A stretch of DNA of 64,000 nucleotides from Gracilaria gracilis (Eukaryota; Rhodophyta; Florideophyceae; Gracilariales; Gracilariaceae): assembly GCA_030374805.1 (NCBI GenBank), contig JARGSG010000217.1, positions 124,001 through 188,000 of the forward strand. Reading direction: 5' to 3'. Made by a program: the position numbers and the translations under genes. Below the pieces are notes generated by a model. That model had not been told where the DNA came from, did no database searches, and was given only the letters and a program-made list of their open reading frames with translations. This document shows positions 30,228 to 42,362 of the stretch, piece after piece (position 1 is the first letter of the stretch; each line of letters starts with the position of its first letter).

Positions 30228-32449
30228 CTAGCCAGCAACGTCTTCCGATATCATCGGTGTATCCGAGTCCATCGGTAGGTCTGAAAGTCCCCGGTTCGGG
30301 TGTGGTAGAATAAGCGGGCGATTAAGCACGATTGTTTCGGGGGTTGTTGATTCCGTAGACACGGTGCTGGCGGGTGCCAGCACGACCTCAGACGAGGGTG
30401 GTGGGGCCAGGACCACGCGATCGCGGAAGATCCGCTCATGCGCGTCCTTGATTTTCAGTACCACTGTGTCCTCCGCGACGGAGATTACCTTGAATGGTCC
30501 ATCCGTCACGGGCGAGAGCTTATGGCGTTTCTCCTTATCAGGGTTATAGTGTTCTTTCCGTACGAAGACGTAGGTACCCGCCTTAACTGGCGGTGTGTTA
30601 CTTCCTCGCCGGCGAGCATCGAAATCACGCTTGTAAGCGGCTTGAGCCCTCGCCATGGATTGGCGAGTGGCTGGTACCAACTTGGATAGCCATTGCTTCC
30701 ATTTCTGGCGGTAGTCACCCACAGAGGGGAAATTACCCAGCGTAGGCTGTGTTTCCAAAGCCACCGGCGAGGGGGTACGGGAGAGTAATAACTCGAACGG
30801 TGAAACACCGGTAATTCTATGTACCTGCGTGTTGTACGCGAACGCCAGCGCGTCAGTGTACAGGTCCCATGTCTTCGGGTGATCGGCCACGTAAGAACGG
30901 AGAGATGCTAGCATCGTCCGGTTGAACCGTGCGACTTGACCATTACACTGAGGGTGGCAGATTGTAGTGACCAGGTTCTTTACATACAGGATGCGACATA
31001 CATCCTGGAAAAACCGCGATGCGAACTGTTTCCCGTTATCGAAGAGTACCTGAACCGGCGGACCGTAGACAAAAATCCAGTGCTTTACGAAGGCCTGGGC
31101 TACCTTGAAAGCGGTGATCCTCTTCAGAGGGACAGTCCGAACCAGTTTCGAGAAACGATCCGTTATTGCGAGCAAGAACTTGTGGCCTCCCCGGGTCGTC
31201 AGGAGGGGTCCAAGTATATCGATTGCGAGAAACTCGAGGGGCGCCCTTGCGGGGAATAGCCTCATCTTCTTTGAGTTCTTCCGGAGCTTCACCCGGTTTT
31301 TCGCACATTCCGTGCAGAGCCGCACTATTGCGTAGCAATCGACCGCCATGGCGGGCCAGTAGAAGTCCTTTCTCAGGGTTAGGTATAATTTCCTTCCACC
31401 TGCGTGGCCACCCAGCTTCGCGTAATACGATAGTTGAAGGACCCGCGTTTGCAGCGTGTGAGGGACCACCACTTGTGGGTTAGACTCGACCATTCTTATG
31501 AGATAGCCGATGTCGTTGACCTCAAACGGGAGGACCGCACCACCGTTTAAACGGGCACGAATGTTCACGCAGAACGGGTCGCCATGCTGTTCTCGGATCA
31601 TTTCCTCCGGTGTTACCGGGACGAAATTTCCCGGTAGAGGCTTGTGAGCCCCATTCTCGTTTGCCACGAGTAGTTCGTCCAATTCATCGTCCAATTCCCA
31701 GTCTTCTGGCCAAATGTCGAGTTCACCTTCCGGATCTTCCGTGTCCACCTCATCAGCGACAAAACAAGGTATCTCATCGTCTCCCGAGGGGAGGGGTTCC
31801 CCATTGGTGGGCAATCTCGACAGTTCGTCGGCCTGTGTGTTCAGCGCTATCTTTTTATACACGACTTGAAAGTCGAATTCCGATAGGCGGAGCCTCCATC
31901 GCATGAGGCGTCCCGACGGATCGGAGATGTTCATTAACCACCTCAGCGAGGAATGGTCCGTGTACACGGTGAAGTGCACACCCATAAGATAGGGGCGAAG
32001 AGTTGCCAGAGCCCACACAACGGCGAGGCATTCTTTCTCCGAAACGGAGTAATTCCGTTCATGAACATTGAGCGAACGCGACCAGTAACCAATGGGCTTA
32101 CGTTCCCCTTCGGGGTGGTTTGGAAAAGAGCGCAACGCACTTGGTAGTCGCTCGAATCCGTGTCCACGGAGTACGGTAGTCCGGGTTTTGGCAACGATAG
32201 AATCGGAGCAGATGTGACAGCCTCCTTCAAGGAGTTAAACGTTTCTGTCTCGACAGGCGTGAAGGGTACCAGTTTCGGTGGCTGGCCTTTTCGCAGTAGT
32301 GCGTTGAGGGGTGCCGCGATATCCGAGAAATTCAGGACGAACCGTCGGTAGACGTTGACCAATCCCAAGAAGGAGCGCAATTCCGTTTGGGTTCGCGGTT
32401 CTTTCGCCTTGGCAAGGGACTCCACTCGAGCTTCCTCGATCGACAACCG
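30228..32449 (-). pseudogene. RNase H and integrase of element 1
   Basis: Continues the RT frame after the TGA at 32450-32452 (KEPRTQTELRSFLGLVN), then shifts frame near 32130 into an open frame of 635 codons ending at 30228. RNase H motifs: RNYSVSEKECLAVVWAL, YTDHSSLRWL. Integrase: zinc-binding GGHAGG.. and CTECAKNR, the first Asp in AIDILG, the second Asp in LFDNGKQF, then NGQVARFNRT where the catalytic Glu is Ala. The C-terminal integrase domain includes AGTYVFVRKEHYNP and HKLSPVTDGPFKV. Frameshift plus lost Glu mean it cannot work. Confidence 0.88.
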
Positions 32450-34282
32450 TCATGGATGGATAACGTGGCCCAGGTACTTCACGGTGTCTGTGAAGAATTC
32501 ACACTTCCTCAGCTTGAGGGAAATTTCTGCTTCTCGCAGTGTGGTCATTATCTCCCTTACGTGGGTGAGATGGTCGTCCAGATTACTGGAGAAGACAATT
32601 ATGTCATCTAGGTAAACTAGACACGTCCGCCACTTAAAGCGGTTCAACAGGATGTCGATAGCACGCTGAAATGTAGCGGGGGCGTTGGTGAGACCAAACG
32701 GCATACGCTTGAAGCGGAAAGACCCAGAGTGACATACAAACGCGGTCTTCTCGCGGTCTTCCTCCCTTACGGGGACTTGCCAATATCCCCAATTGGCGTC
32801 CAATGCAGTGAATACGGTTGCGTTTCCGAGCGAATCGATGCACTCGTCTATGCGAGGGATTGGGTACGTGTCCCTGATCGTCACGGCATTGAGCCGGCGG
32901 TAGTCGACACAGAACCTCCAGGTTCCGTCGGCCTTGATTGTCAGTACTACTGGAGACGCCCAGGGTGACTGAGCGGGCTCAACCACACCTGCGCGGAGCA
33001 TCTTGTCCACTTGGAACTGCTCCTCTTCCCGAGCCTTCGGTCTTGCCCTATAAGGGGGTTGCGAAACGGGTCGCGCGTCCGGTAGCAAATCAATCCGGTG
33101 TTCCGTTATATTTATCTCACCAAGAGATCCATCCCACATTGGGGTAAATTCCCGTAACATATCTCTCAGACGTTCACGGTGTGATTCCGGCACGTGGCCG
33201 AGATCGAGCTCCTCAAGAGCCTTCACGGGATCAATCCGGTCATAGCTCGTTGGGCCATGTTCCGTACCGGATTCAGGCGCAGGCGCGACTTCCGAGTCAC
33301 TCGGCAATTTATCCGTTGAAACCGGGGTTTTGACGGGAGTATCCTCCCCCTCCTTAGACGGAACTTCGGGGTGTCCCGGATTGTCGCCCTCTTTTGAGGA
33401 AACCAAACCGAGGACATCGGCAGCCGTCATTCGTGTAGGGGGCATCGCGAGTGGGTGAGGTGTGACCGATCCCATGAGTTGGTTCTTTACCAGATACTGG
33501 GGGATGTTTCCAAGATTGGCAACAAGTATCCGGAAAGGAGCATTCGATGACACCTGTGCAACACCGTTCGCCACTGCGAGATGATACTTCTCGTACAACG
33601 AGGAAATGGGTTGAATAACCCAAAGGCCGTGTTGACGGGAATGGACCTGCACCATTACTTGGGATTCTGGTGGAATGCATACCGACGCTGCGACGTGGAG
33701 TTTTGTGGACTCACGAGTCGCCGGTGGTGGTTCCTGCGCAGCAGGTAGTGGAACTTGTTTCTTCGATGCACGCTTCAGCGGCCGACGAACTATCGGGACC
33801 GACGAACCGTCTTCGAATTCCACACGCCTGAGGCGGGGTCTGATTGCGTCGACAAATCTGTCGCAGTAATCACACCCCAAAATAACTGGGGCAGCCAATG
33901 ACCGACATACCACAAAGTCGAGCTTGACCACGGAGGTCCCCAAACGCACGACTAATTCGATTGTTCCCACCGTTGTTAACGGGTTGTTATTCGCGTCGGC
34001 GACTTCGGGCGTCGCTTCGCGGCGAATACGTGTTCGCACCAGCGGTGGCCGGAGGGACTCCACGATAAAGTTCGGCCCTGCACCGGTGTCTAATACCGTG
34101 AGAGTGCGCACCATAAACTGGGTACTGAGGCCAAGGTCGGCGTACACTTTATAGTTACGCTTGGCCATCACGAGGACTCTATCCGGGAACCGGTTTTTCT
34201 TTACACGTATCCACGGTCGACGAAGAACACCCAAGTGTTCCGAGTCCGCGTCAGCGGTGTCTTTCCTCGAAATGATCTTCAC
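32450..34282 (-). pseudogene. Protease and reverse transcriptase of element 1
   Basis: 610 codons without ATG, so probably made as a gag-pol read-through or frameshift product in the parent. Aspartic protease: LTVLDTGAGPNF and VILGCDYCDRF. RT: RRLNAVTIRDTYPIPR, FTALDANWGYWQVP, FGLTNAPATFQR and catalytic YLDDIIVFS, all intact. It ends at TGA 32450-32452 directly before RNase H, where element 2 has Gly (GKLSID), so the stop is a point nonsense change. Confidence 0.9.
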
Positions 34283-34602
34283 CGGGGAGCGAGGCGGCGT
34301 CGCGTCGGACGTCGGCAGCCTCTGCTCTGAGGACGTCTCTCCCGAATGGGAGACTCCCTCGTTTAGTTTCCCTGGGCTTCCGCGTGCGGCGGCTGCTCAG
34401 GTTCTTCTACCACGAGTGCTTGGGCACGTTGGTCTCAAGGTCCCGCAACAGCGGTGTTTGGATCGTCTACGACGCGGTGTACCGGTGCTACCGGATGAGC
34501 CGGCTGTGCCGCAGCACGCTGGTAGGTTGGCGCTGTCGGTATAACGTGGGCGAAGTCCGTCTTGGGCCGGAGATACGACGTCATTGGGACGGATCGCTTC
34601 TC

Positions 34603-36560
34603 CTATGGAGTGAGGGCCTCATAGTTCACCGTCACCTTGCCCAGGTCTCTCAGGGAGAGAAGGCATTGCGGTGACGTGTGACCATGTGTATAGCAGAGAT
34701 GGCATATCAACGCTATCAATTCTTGCCTACCCTGTCGAAGGGTCCCACTCCGGTTATCCGTGAAACGTCCCACTGAGCGGCTGTCCTGCCATCCTGGTCG
34801 TTGGAAGCGGGTTCTTCCGTTCGAGTACGGGATGTAAGCTCCGCAAACTCGGGTAAAATCGGCATAAAGCACGGTGCCGCTCTGAGCGGTCTCGAAGGAG
34901 GCGTCCGTCGTCGACGGGAGGTCCGTTGTCGGAACGGAGTCGATATCGCCGTGGGCGAGCTGGACGTTATCGTACTCCTTCAGAGGTACTCCATCCGCGA
35001 CGAGCGACAGAGATGGGGATTTCGTTTCCATCAACAACGCCTTGGCGGACTTAGACCGAGTACTCGGAGCTCTGGCGCGGAGGGAGTCACCTTTGGCTCT
35101 TGCATACTGGATGAGCTCCAGGTAGGTGATCTTCCTCCTCTGTTCGCGATAGCGGGCGCCATAGTCCGGATAGCCGGGTCGAGTCCGTCGATGAACATCT
35201 TACAACGCTCTGTAGCGGGGTAGACATTACCACAACGGTGACCAGCATTTTTCAGGGGTACCGAAAAATCGATTTCCCTCTCGCCTGAGCGTTGACGTGT
35301 GTCTCGCAAAGCGAGTATCACCGACTGAATGGCACCATTTGTGGCGTACGACCGTAACAGACATTGCACTGCTTCGGGCCAGCAAGTAACTCCTCCTTCG
35401 GAGGCCCGCCAAGAACCTCTTAAAGAGTGATACTGGTCCTCGGCCACACCACGTAAGAAATACGGTAAGTCAGTGTAGGCCTGTCCCTCATTCATCCCGA
35501 GTATATCGGCTTGCGCGACGAAGCGGGCGAGAAAATCTAGCACCAAGATTGGGTCTTCTCCAGTAAACAACTGGTTAAGAAGCGAGAGCTGCATCCGTTT
35601 GATGCAGTCCTTCACCTTGCCTGTACCACGGGGTGTTCGATCCAAAGAGGAGTCTTCCAAACGGTAATACCGGTATGACAACAGCTTCTCGTAGAAAGGG
35701 TTGGTGGGCTTCAGGACTTTCAAGCCCGCGTGCTTCCGTCCTTTTGTACGAGCACGAACCGCACCTTGCGTGACTGCAGACCGCTTAGAGCGTGACGCCC
35801 GTATAGCACGGTCTTCGTCAGACGACGAGTCTGACGAGTCAGCATTGTCTGAATTGTTCGGGTCCGCATCCGACGAAGTAGACGAGTCTGAACCCTGATA
35901 GTCCTGGTGGCCCTTTCGCCTGCGGCGGTTCTTCTCGCGTGCCGAGTTCTTGGCCCTGTGCGACACAGCCACTGGCTCCGCCGGAGTGGCAGCATCCATA
36001 CGAATGGTTTGCTCCAGCATCTCCAGGCGGTCTCATACACGATCAAATCGGTCCTGAATTCCTTCTACGAAGGTAGCGGGTTGACCAAAGCACTCCAACA
36101 TTTTGTTAACGTCGGACCGTAACGTACGAAGATCCTCAGAAATACCCGTTGCAGGGGAGTCTTCCGCCTTTTGGCGTAGAATGTTGACCACCTCTACAAG
36201 AGAGTTGTGAGCAGTGCGCAGCTGACGCAACTGCTCTTCCAGAGCTGTACCCTGGGGGATGTTGTCCTTCTCCCGATGGGACTGAACCACCACAACCGCG
36301 GGTGGAGCCGTAGCAGATGGGGCTGCAGCAGCAACGGCCGAGGCCGGACCAGCACCATCAGTAGGGGGAAGCAACGGGGCAAAAGTAAGTGTCCTGTGTG
36401 CCGGTTGTTGGCCCGACGTCTTCGACGGATTATTCGCACCAAGGGTGGAGCCAGCACGCCTGGGGATGCGTGAGACGAATCGATCATCCCCAGCGACACC
36501 ACCACTGTGGGAACGACTGCTAGTAACCGCAGCTTCCGTCTCAGACGGTTTTCGAGACAT
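34603..36560 (-). pseudogene. gag of element 1 with CCHC zinc knuckle
   Basis: From ATG 36560 the frame runs to TGA 36033-36035 and then continues in frame (LEMLEQTIRM..) to about 35100. There it shifts into the 35037-34603 frame, which ends in SLRDLGKVTVNYEALTP. Domains: Pro/Ala-rich N-terminus, a short coiled coil (EEQLRQLRTAHNSLVEVVNIL), an acidic Ser/Asp tract, a capsid-like helical core (GEDPILVLDFLARFV, GGVTCWPEAVQCLL, HRCGNVYPATERC) and the knuckle CHLCYTHGHTSPQC. It aligns throughout with gag of element 2. Confidence 0.88.
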
Positions 36561-36659
36561 GATTTCTCAACCAACCGTGCAACGGAAAACTTCCAGAAGT
36601 AGAAACGAAACCTCGAAGAGGGAAAACACACACGAGTACGTGTTAAACCAAATATCCGA

Positions 36660-36677
36660 TTCTAGGTCGGGAGACCA
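36660..36677 (-). other. Primer-binding site of element 1
   Basis: Three bases inside the 5' LTR the minus strand reads TGGTCTCCCGACCTAGAA. This complements a tRNA 3' end (..GGTCGGGAGACCA) with a plausible T-arm (TTCGATT-like). The tRNA identity is not resolved. Confidence 0.65.
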
Positions 36678-36680
36678 CTT

Positions 36681-37448
36681 TGTAGTGCAACGACAGAGGC
36701 GGAAAGACACCACGAAGACGTCCGAGATCTTCCTCCGTAGGAGGGTAGTCAGCAGACAGAGCCTCTTTGGCAAGGCACGACGAAGTCGGGTGTAAGCCGA
36801 GGCCAAGCCGTCACGACGGGCGTAGAGAGTTGAGCAAGGATCGGTGTTGGCAACACGTGTGTGAGTGAACGGGCCCTCGAGAGAGGCACGAGTCCACGGA
36901 AGTGGGGAAAGAGAAAAGGAATCCGCGAGAGCGGGGGGATGGGAAGAAGGAAAAGGAGAAAAGGGCAAAAGGCTACGATAAACACCGGGGTTATCCCTGT
37001 ACAGGGTCGAACGCGACACAAGCGGAAAACACTCCCACGAATGGGTCCTGTTAGGTGACCCAGGGAGGATACACTATCCGTGTGCAACGGAGCCTCTCTC
37101 CTGGAAGGAGTCGATGACCGCCGAAGGCGAAGAAGTATAGAGCCAACCCCGGTTGGGGGAACTTTACTGTGCACGGCGGCGAGGTCGCCTCCGGGCTAAG
37201 TATTGAGCTCGCACCAACGCTAATTAAATAAACTAACTAAATTAGGCCCACGCCCAGTGGTAATTACCCACGCGCCGGGACGCCCGTCCCACGTGTACGT
37301 GGCCAACCTCCTGGCTCAACCGTGTCCCACGTGTCCTTCCCACTACAGTGGTTGTTACTATTCATATACTCCTACTTGGGGCAACCGCCCGACAGGTCGG
37401 AATATGACTAAGTAGTCAGAAACCTCCATAAGAGGGCGTTGCACTACA
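36681..37448 (-). repeat. 5' LTR of element 1
   Basis: Partner of 26020-26787, same length. About fifteen substitutions by eye, mostly transitions. Confidence 0.95.
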
Positions 37449-37497
37449 GACTCGTACATCCTGGTGGGTATGTAACCTCTTTGGGGTTTGCTCTACA
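37449..37497 (+). repeat. Second TSD copy (37449-37453) and end of the split 5' LTR of element 2
   Basis: GACTC, then GTACATCCTGGTGGGTATG.. to GCTCTACA, matching the last 44 bp of the 3' LTR (48208-48251). Confidence 0.92.
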
Positions 37498-37500
37498 TTC

Positions 37501-37518
37501 TGGTATCGCGACTTAGAC
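37501..37518 (+). other. Primer-binding site of element 2
   Basis: TGGTATCGCGACTTAGAC lies three bases after the LTR. It starts like the initiator-Met type (TGGTATC) but then differs, and it differs from element 1, so the two families probably use different tRNA primers. Confidence 0.65.
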
Positions 37519-37631
37519 GTGTCTAGTGGACTAGAGCCTGAAAAGAAAGTTTAATTGAAGTAGTAATCATAAGAGTTCGAAACTAGAAGTTTGAAGTTTT
37601 TTCCCCGCTTGGGTTTGTTTCGGTCACTGAA

Positions 37632-39518
37632 ATGGGATCCGGAAAACGGCCAAGTCCGTCCAAGGCCCATTCTGTCGGTTCTGGTCTACCCCCGCAAGCG
37701 CGGTCAGTTCCTGAACCGCTACCGGTGAAGAAGAAGAAACCAGGGAGCCAGAAACAACCGTCGAAGACGTCTGACACCCCAGTGGCCGGGCCCTCTTCTG
37801 TTTCTCTGGAAGGACCCTTATCCGCTGCTGCGGCAAGTGACGCAGTATTATCCGAATTAGATACTCAAGTTCGCATGCTTGAGGCTCAGAGCGCGGTGAG
37901 AGCTAGCTCTCAAGCTGCACTCAAAAAGGAGGTCGAATCGCTTCGCGAGGAAGTGAAAGACGCTCAAATGAGAGATGTTTCGGGAGAAATCCAGCTCCCG
38001 AGACACGAAATGAACTCAATTCTGGAGTGCTTTGGTTTCCCACAGAGTTTCGTGGATGGCTATTGTCGGACAATGGAAGAGTTCCGTGCCAAAACGGATC
38101 GAATTCATGCCCGTCTGGGTACCCTCGCAGCCATTATTAGAATGGATGAAGAAGCAGAAGTCCCCCCACGGGAGAAGTCTGTTTCGAAAGATTTCGTTCA
38201 CCACTCTGATAAAAAGAGCCATCGCAAGTCCTCAAAAGAGTTTCGCCACCACGTGGATTCGTCTGACTCTGACAGCTTGGACAGCTCGTCATCGTCGTCA
38301 TCGTCCGCTGCCTTGGGAATTAGTCGTCGTCGACATTCTCGATCGTCCCATTCAAGGGCCACGTTTACCTCTCAAGGTGCAATTCGTAATCGGGAGAAGG
38401 GAGCTAAGTGTCCTGGTTTTAAAGAGTTGATGCCTACGAATCCGCTTTATCGGAAGTTGTTATCGTATCGGTACTATCGGTTACAGAAGTCCGAAGGGAA
38501 GAGAACCTCTAGAAGTACCGAAAAGGTGAGGGCGCACATCCGTAAGCTCAGCGTGAAACTCAAGAATCGCGATTTTACAGGAGAAGACCCCATCCGTGTG
38601 CTGAATTTCCTCTCTAGGTTCGTTCATGAAGCCGATATTCTTAGAATGAAGGAGGAACAAACGTATGTTGCCCTCCCCTATTACCTGAAAGGTCAGGCTG
38701 AAGACCAATTTTATTCCATCCTTGGATCGTCAAGAGCCTCGGAAGGCGGCGTTACTTGTTGGCCCGAAGCGGTTCATTTCCTCTTAAGGCCATACGCTAC
38801 TGTCTATGTCACTCAGCAGGCTACGTCGGCCCTTAGGGAACTGAAGCAACGTCCGGAAGATACGGAAACGGCTTATTCAACCTGCCTGAATAAGGCTTTC
38901 CACCGCTGTGGTAATGTCCATCCTTCACAGGAGAGATGTGCGATGTTTTTCGATGGGTAAAATCCCGCGATTTGGGCACTTTTAGCCCGTTATCGGGAAA
39001 AGAATCGGAAGATAACCTATTTGGAATTGGTAAAGTACGCCCTGGCTGAAAGGGATACGCTCCGAGTTCGGCGTCACTTCAAATCAAAGCCTCGTAAGGT
39101 TCTGTTTGCCAACAATTCTGACTCTTTTCTGGCCCTTTTATATGACAATGAAGCCAGTATGGACATGGATGATGTGCACGTCATAGGTAGTAATTCGAGT
39201 TCTATCGGCACTTCAATTGCCACCTCGGAATTGGCGTCAACCACGGTGCCGTCTACGGAGTGCGATCCGGCCCTGTATGCTCAGGATCGCCGAGTTCCGG
39301 AAGCACCGATACCCTATGAAGGTCGCATGATGAGGACAACTCGCCCAGAATGGAGGGATAGCACCCAGCAGGGTCGTGTTATAGCGCGTTCCACCGATGG
39401 TTAAACCGCAGTGATCTGCTACGAATGTTATGAAGTTGGTCATATTTCACCGCAGTGCACGTTCCCGGCACGGGATGGGTTGAAAGCCGTCACTCAGTTC
39501 GAATCTCTGACGCCCTAG
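37632..39518 (+). pseudogene. gag of element 2 with CCHC zinc knuckle
   Basis: Opens at ATG 37632 and stays in one frame to TAG 39516-39518, interrupted by TAA at 38958-38960 (element 1 has Leu there) and 39402-39404. Lys/Pro-rich N-terminus, coiled coil (LEAQSAVRASSQAALKKEV), Ser tract, capsid-like core (GEDPIRVLNFLSRFVHEADIL; GGVTCWPEAVHFLL; HRCGNVHPSQERCAMFFDG) and knuckle CYECYEVGHISPQC. Only the stops break it. Confidence 0.88.
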
Positions 39519-39724
39519 AAACAGGCACGGGTCCCTAGAACATCCTATGAAAGCGCTAAGCATTCGTTGGGCCTTCAGGGAGCTGCTGGAACCATGCATG
39601 GTAACCCTGCCTTCGCGCCGAGTAACCTTCAGGCTCAGCGTCGCGAACCGGTAAACGGGAACCAGGTAGGTCCCGCGGAGGGAAATAGCCCGCATCAGGC
39701 GATTCCATCTCCGAAAAACTAAAC

Positions 39725-41580
39725 ATGGGAGTCTCCCCGACGGGAGGGGCGTCTTCCAAGTCGAAGCAGAAGACGCCCGAGGCGCCTCCGCTTCGCTCCC
39801 TGACTGGTACGATCCTTTCAAGGAAAATGGCAGCCACCGACGTGGATTCGAAACACTTTTGTGTTCTTTGTCGCCCGTGGAACCGGGCCCGTTATCCCCG
39901 TTTTCCAGATAGAATCCTGGTCATGGCCAAGCGGAACTATAAAGTTTACGCCGATCTCGGCCTTTCAGAACATTTTATGGTTCGTCAGTTGTCGGTCCTA
40001 GACACAGGCGCTGCTCCTATCCTTATTCACATGAGACTGATACCGCCTGCTCTTCAGGAAGGTGTTCGTGACGGTCCATCAATGGATATTTTGGATGCCA
40101 ACGACAATCCGATTAGTATGGCTGGTTACATTTCGCTCCTGGTGAGATTAGGAAGGCACCTCGTGAAGGTAGATTTCGTCATTTGCAATTGGCTAGCCGC
40201 ACCAGTTATACTGGGTTGTGATTTCTGTGACAGGTTTGTGGAAAATATCCGTCCTCGGAAGCGTACCGTAGAAAAGGAAGACGGTTCAATAATACCGATT
40301 GTTCGGAGACCTCCGCGAGCCACTACGCGGAAACACGTACCGCTTCTGGTTGCAAATCAGCCTACCAAAGGCACAGTGGCATCAACGAAGTTGCACGTGC
40401 TCAAATCGGTGCACCTTCCGCTGGAGTCCCAGGTGTGGGTCGAAGTCGTCCAAAACAGTTTGGTCTACACACAGTGCAGCCGTTACCAGCACTATATGAA
40501 GAGCGCCAGATCGCTTTGGCCAATGAAGTTGTAACCATTCAACCGGATGAAGCCTTTAAGGTCCTCGTCGCCAATCTTCGCAAAACCAAACAATGGTTAA
40601 CAAAGAACCAAGTAATTGGCACGGTACTACCGCACCCCGCTGCAGTGATACCCAGGAAGATTCCGATTGGAACCGTGCTCGGTGTATCTGACCCTAAGGA
40701 GGGGGAGGAGGCCGCCGAATTCGCCGAGTTACGGAATGAGTCACTTGAAGCCGATACGAATGATACCCAGAAGAACTCGGGTTCAGACACTCCAGCATCT
40801 TTTGAGGTTAAGTCGTTGCCACTTGGCACTGAACAGACGAACCCTGTCTAGGAGTTAATGAAGCTCAATTTGGAGCACGTGCCGGAGTCCCATCGGGAGA
40901 AGCTACGCGATATGCTTCGCGAGTTTACGCCCATGTGGGATGGTACTCTCGGAACAATTGGAGTCACAGAGCATTGCATCGATCTACTTCCGAACACTTG
41001 GCCCATTGCGCAACACCCTTACAGGGCAGGACCGAAGGCCCGAGAAGAGGAAAAATCTCAAGTCGAGAAGATGCTCCGAGCCGGCGTTATTGAGCTTGCT
41101 GAATCTTCTTGGGTGTCACCAGTTGTTTTGGTGCCAAAGCAAGATGGATCATGGAGATTTTGTATTGATTACCGAAAGTTAAATGCGGTTACAGTGAAAG
41201 ACGTATACCCGATTCCCCGTATGGACGAATACATCGATTCTCTGGGGAGCGCGAAAGTGTTTACCACTTTAGATGCCAATTGGAGATACTGGCAAGTGCC
41301 CATAAGGGAAGAAGATAAGGATAAGACGGCCTTAGTGTGCCATCAAGGCCTGTATCGTTTTCGGAGAATGTCCTTTGGGTTAACGAACGCCCCCGCCACG
41401 TTTCAGCGAGCGGTTGATATTTTCCTGGCTAGGTTCAAGTGGAGCACCTGTTTGGTATAGTTGGGCGACGTCGTCGTCTTTTCCAATAACATGGAGGACC
41501 ATCTCACCCATGTACGGAAAGTTATGACCGTTTTGACGGGACGCAGGGATTACCTTGAAGCTTAAGAAGTGCGAGTTTTT
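39725..41580 (+). pseudogene. Protease and reverse transcriptase of element 2
   Basis: Three overlapping open pieces (39725-40534, 40435-40851, 40858-41460) form one pol separated by a frameshift near 40470 and a TAG at 40849-40851. Protease: LSVLDTGAAP, VILGCDFCDRF. RT: RKLNAVTVKDVYPIPR, FTTLDANWRYWQVP, FGLTNAPATFQR. The catalytic YLDD is replaced by a TAG stop followed by LGD, so the active site is lost. Confidence 0.88.
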
Positions 41581-42362
41581 CACGAAATCGGTTAAGTATC
41601 TTAGGCCTATTATTCGCCCAGGTAAGCTCTCTATTGACGAGGTGCGGGTAAAATCCTTGAAAGAGGTAAACCACCCAAGAACCCAAACAGAGCTTCGATC
41701 CTTCTAGGCCTGTGTAACGTTGACCGTCGTTTCGTGCCGAACTTTTCGGATATCGCTTCGCCGTTGAACAAACTCCTGATGAAAGGAAAACCAGTGGAAT
41801 TGGAACCCTTTGGCGATGCGGAATTCTCCGCATTTGCAGCACTAATTGAAGCTGTGACGTCGCCACCAGTCTTGCGCCTGCCGAAACCCGGCTTACCCTA
41901 CGGGGTTGACATTGATGCGAGTGCGAACCAAGTTGATTGTGCGTTGTTCCAGGTGGAAGAGTCTGGCAAACGGCACCCTATTGGGTATTGGTCGAGATCA
42001 CTGAATGTGCACGAACGGAATTACTCCGTTTCGGAGAAGGAATGCCTTGCCGTTGTATGGACTCTCTCAAGGTTGAGACCGTACTTGATGGGAACCCACT
42101 TTCGGGTACACACGGACCATTCTTGCCTACGCGGGCTCATCGAAATTACCGAACCGTCGGGACGACTGATGCGATGGAGACTCCCACCCTCGGAATTGAC
42201 TTTGAAGTAGTGTACAAGAAAGGCTCCTTGAACTTGCAGGCAGACGCTCTATCCCGTTTGGGAACTGCAGCAGAAGCTGGACCCACCGAAGACACGGAAG
42301 AGATACCATGCTTTATGTTTGGTGACCTCGATGGGGGGGACGACAGAAATCCTATCGGATGA
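41581..42362 (+). pseudogene. RNase H region of element 2
   Basis: VDIDASANQVDCALFQ, RNYSVSEKECLAVVW and HTDHSCLRGL are the RNase H motifs, in the frame 41734-42210. The C-terminal portion (EVVYKKGSLNLQADALSRL) lies one frame away (41937-42362), so there is a frameshift near 42190. A further stop occurs near 41705. Confidence 0.82.

Larger units (their letters stand above)
26020..37448 (-). mobile_element. Ty3/gypsy chromodomain retrotransposon, element 1 (nested, minus strand)
   Basis: Two 768-bp LTRs (26020-26787 and 36681-37448) begin TGTAGTGCAACG and end with its inverse CGTTGCACTACA. By eye they are about 98% identical, so this insertion is younger than element 2. On the minus strand: primer-binding site 36660-36677, gag, protease-RT, RNase H-integrase, chromodomain, polypurine tract and 3' LTR. 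A long ORF of opposite polarity occupies 26844-28676, next to the 3' LTR. gag and pol carry stop codons and frameshifts, so it is not autonomous. Confidence 0.94.
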
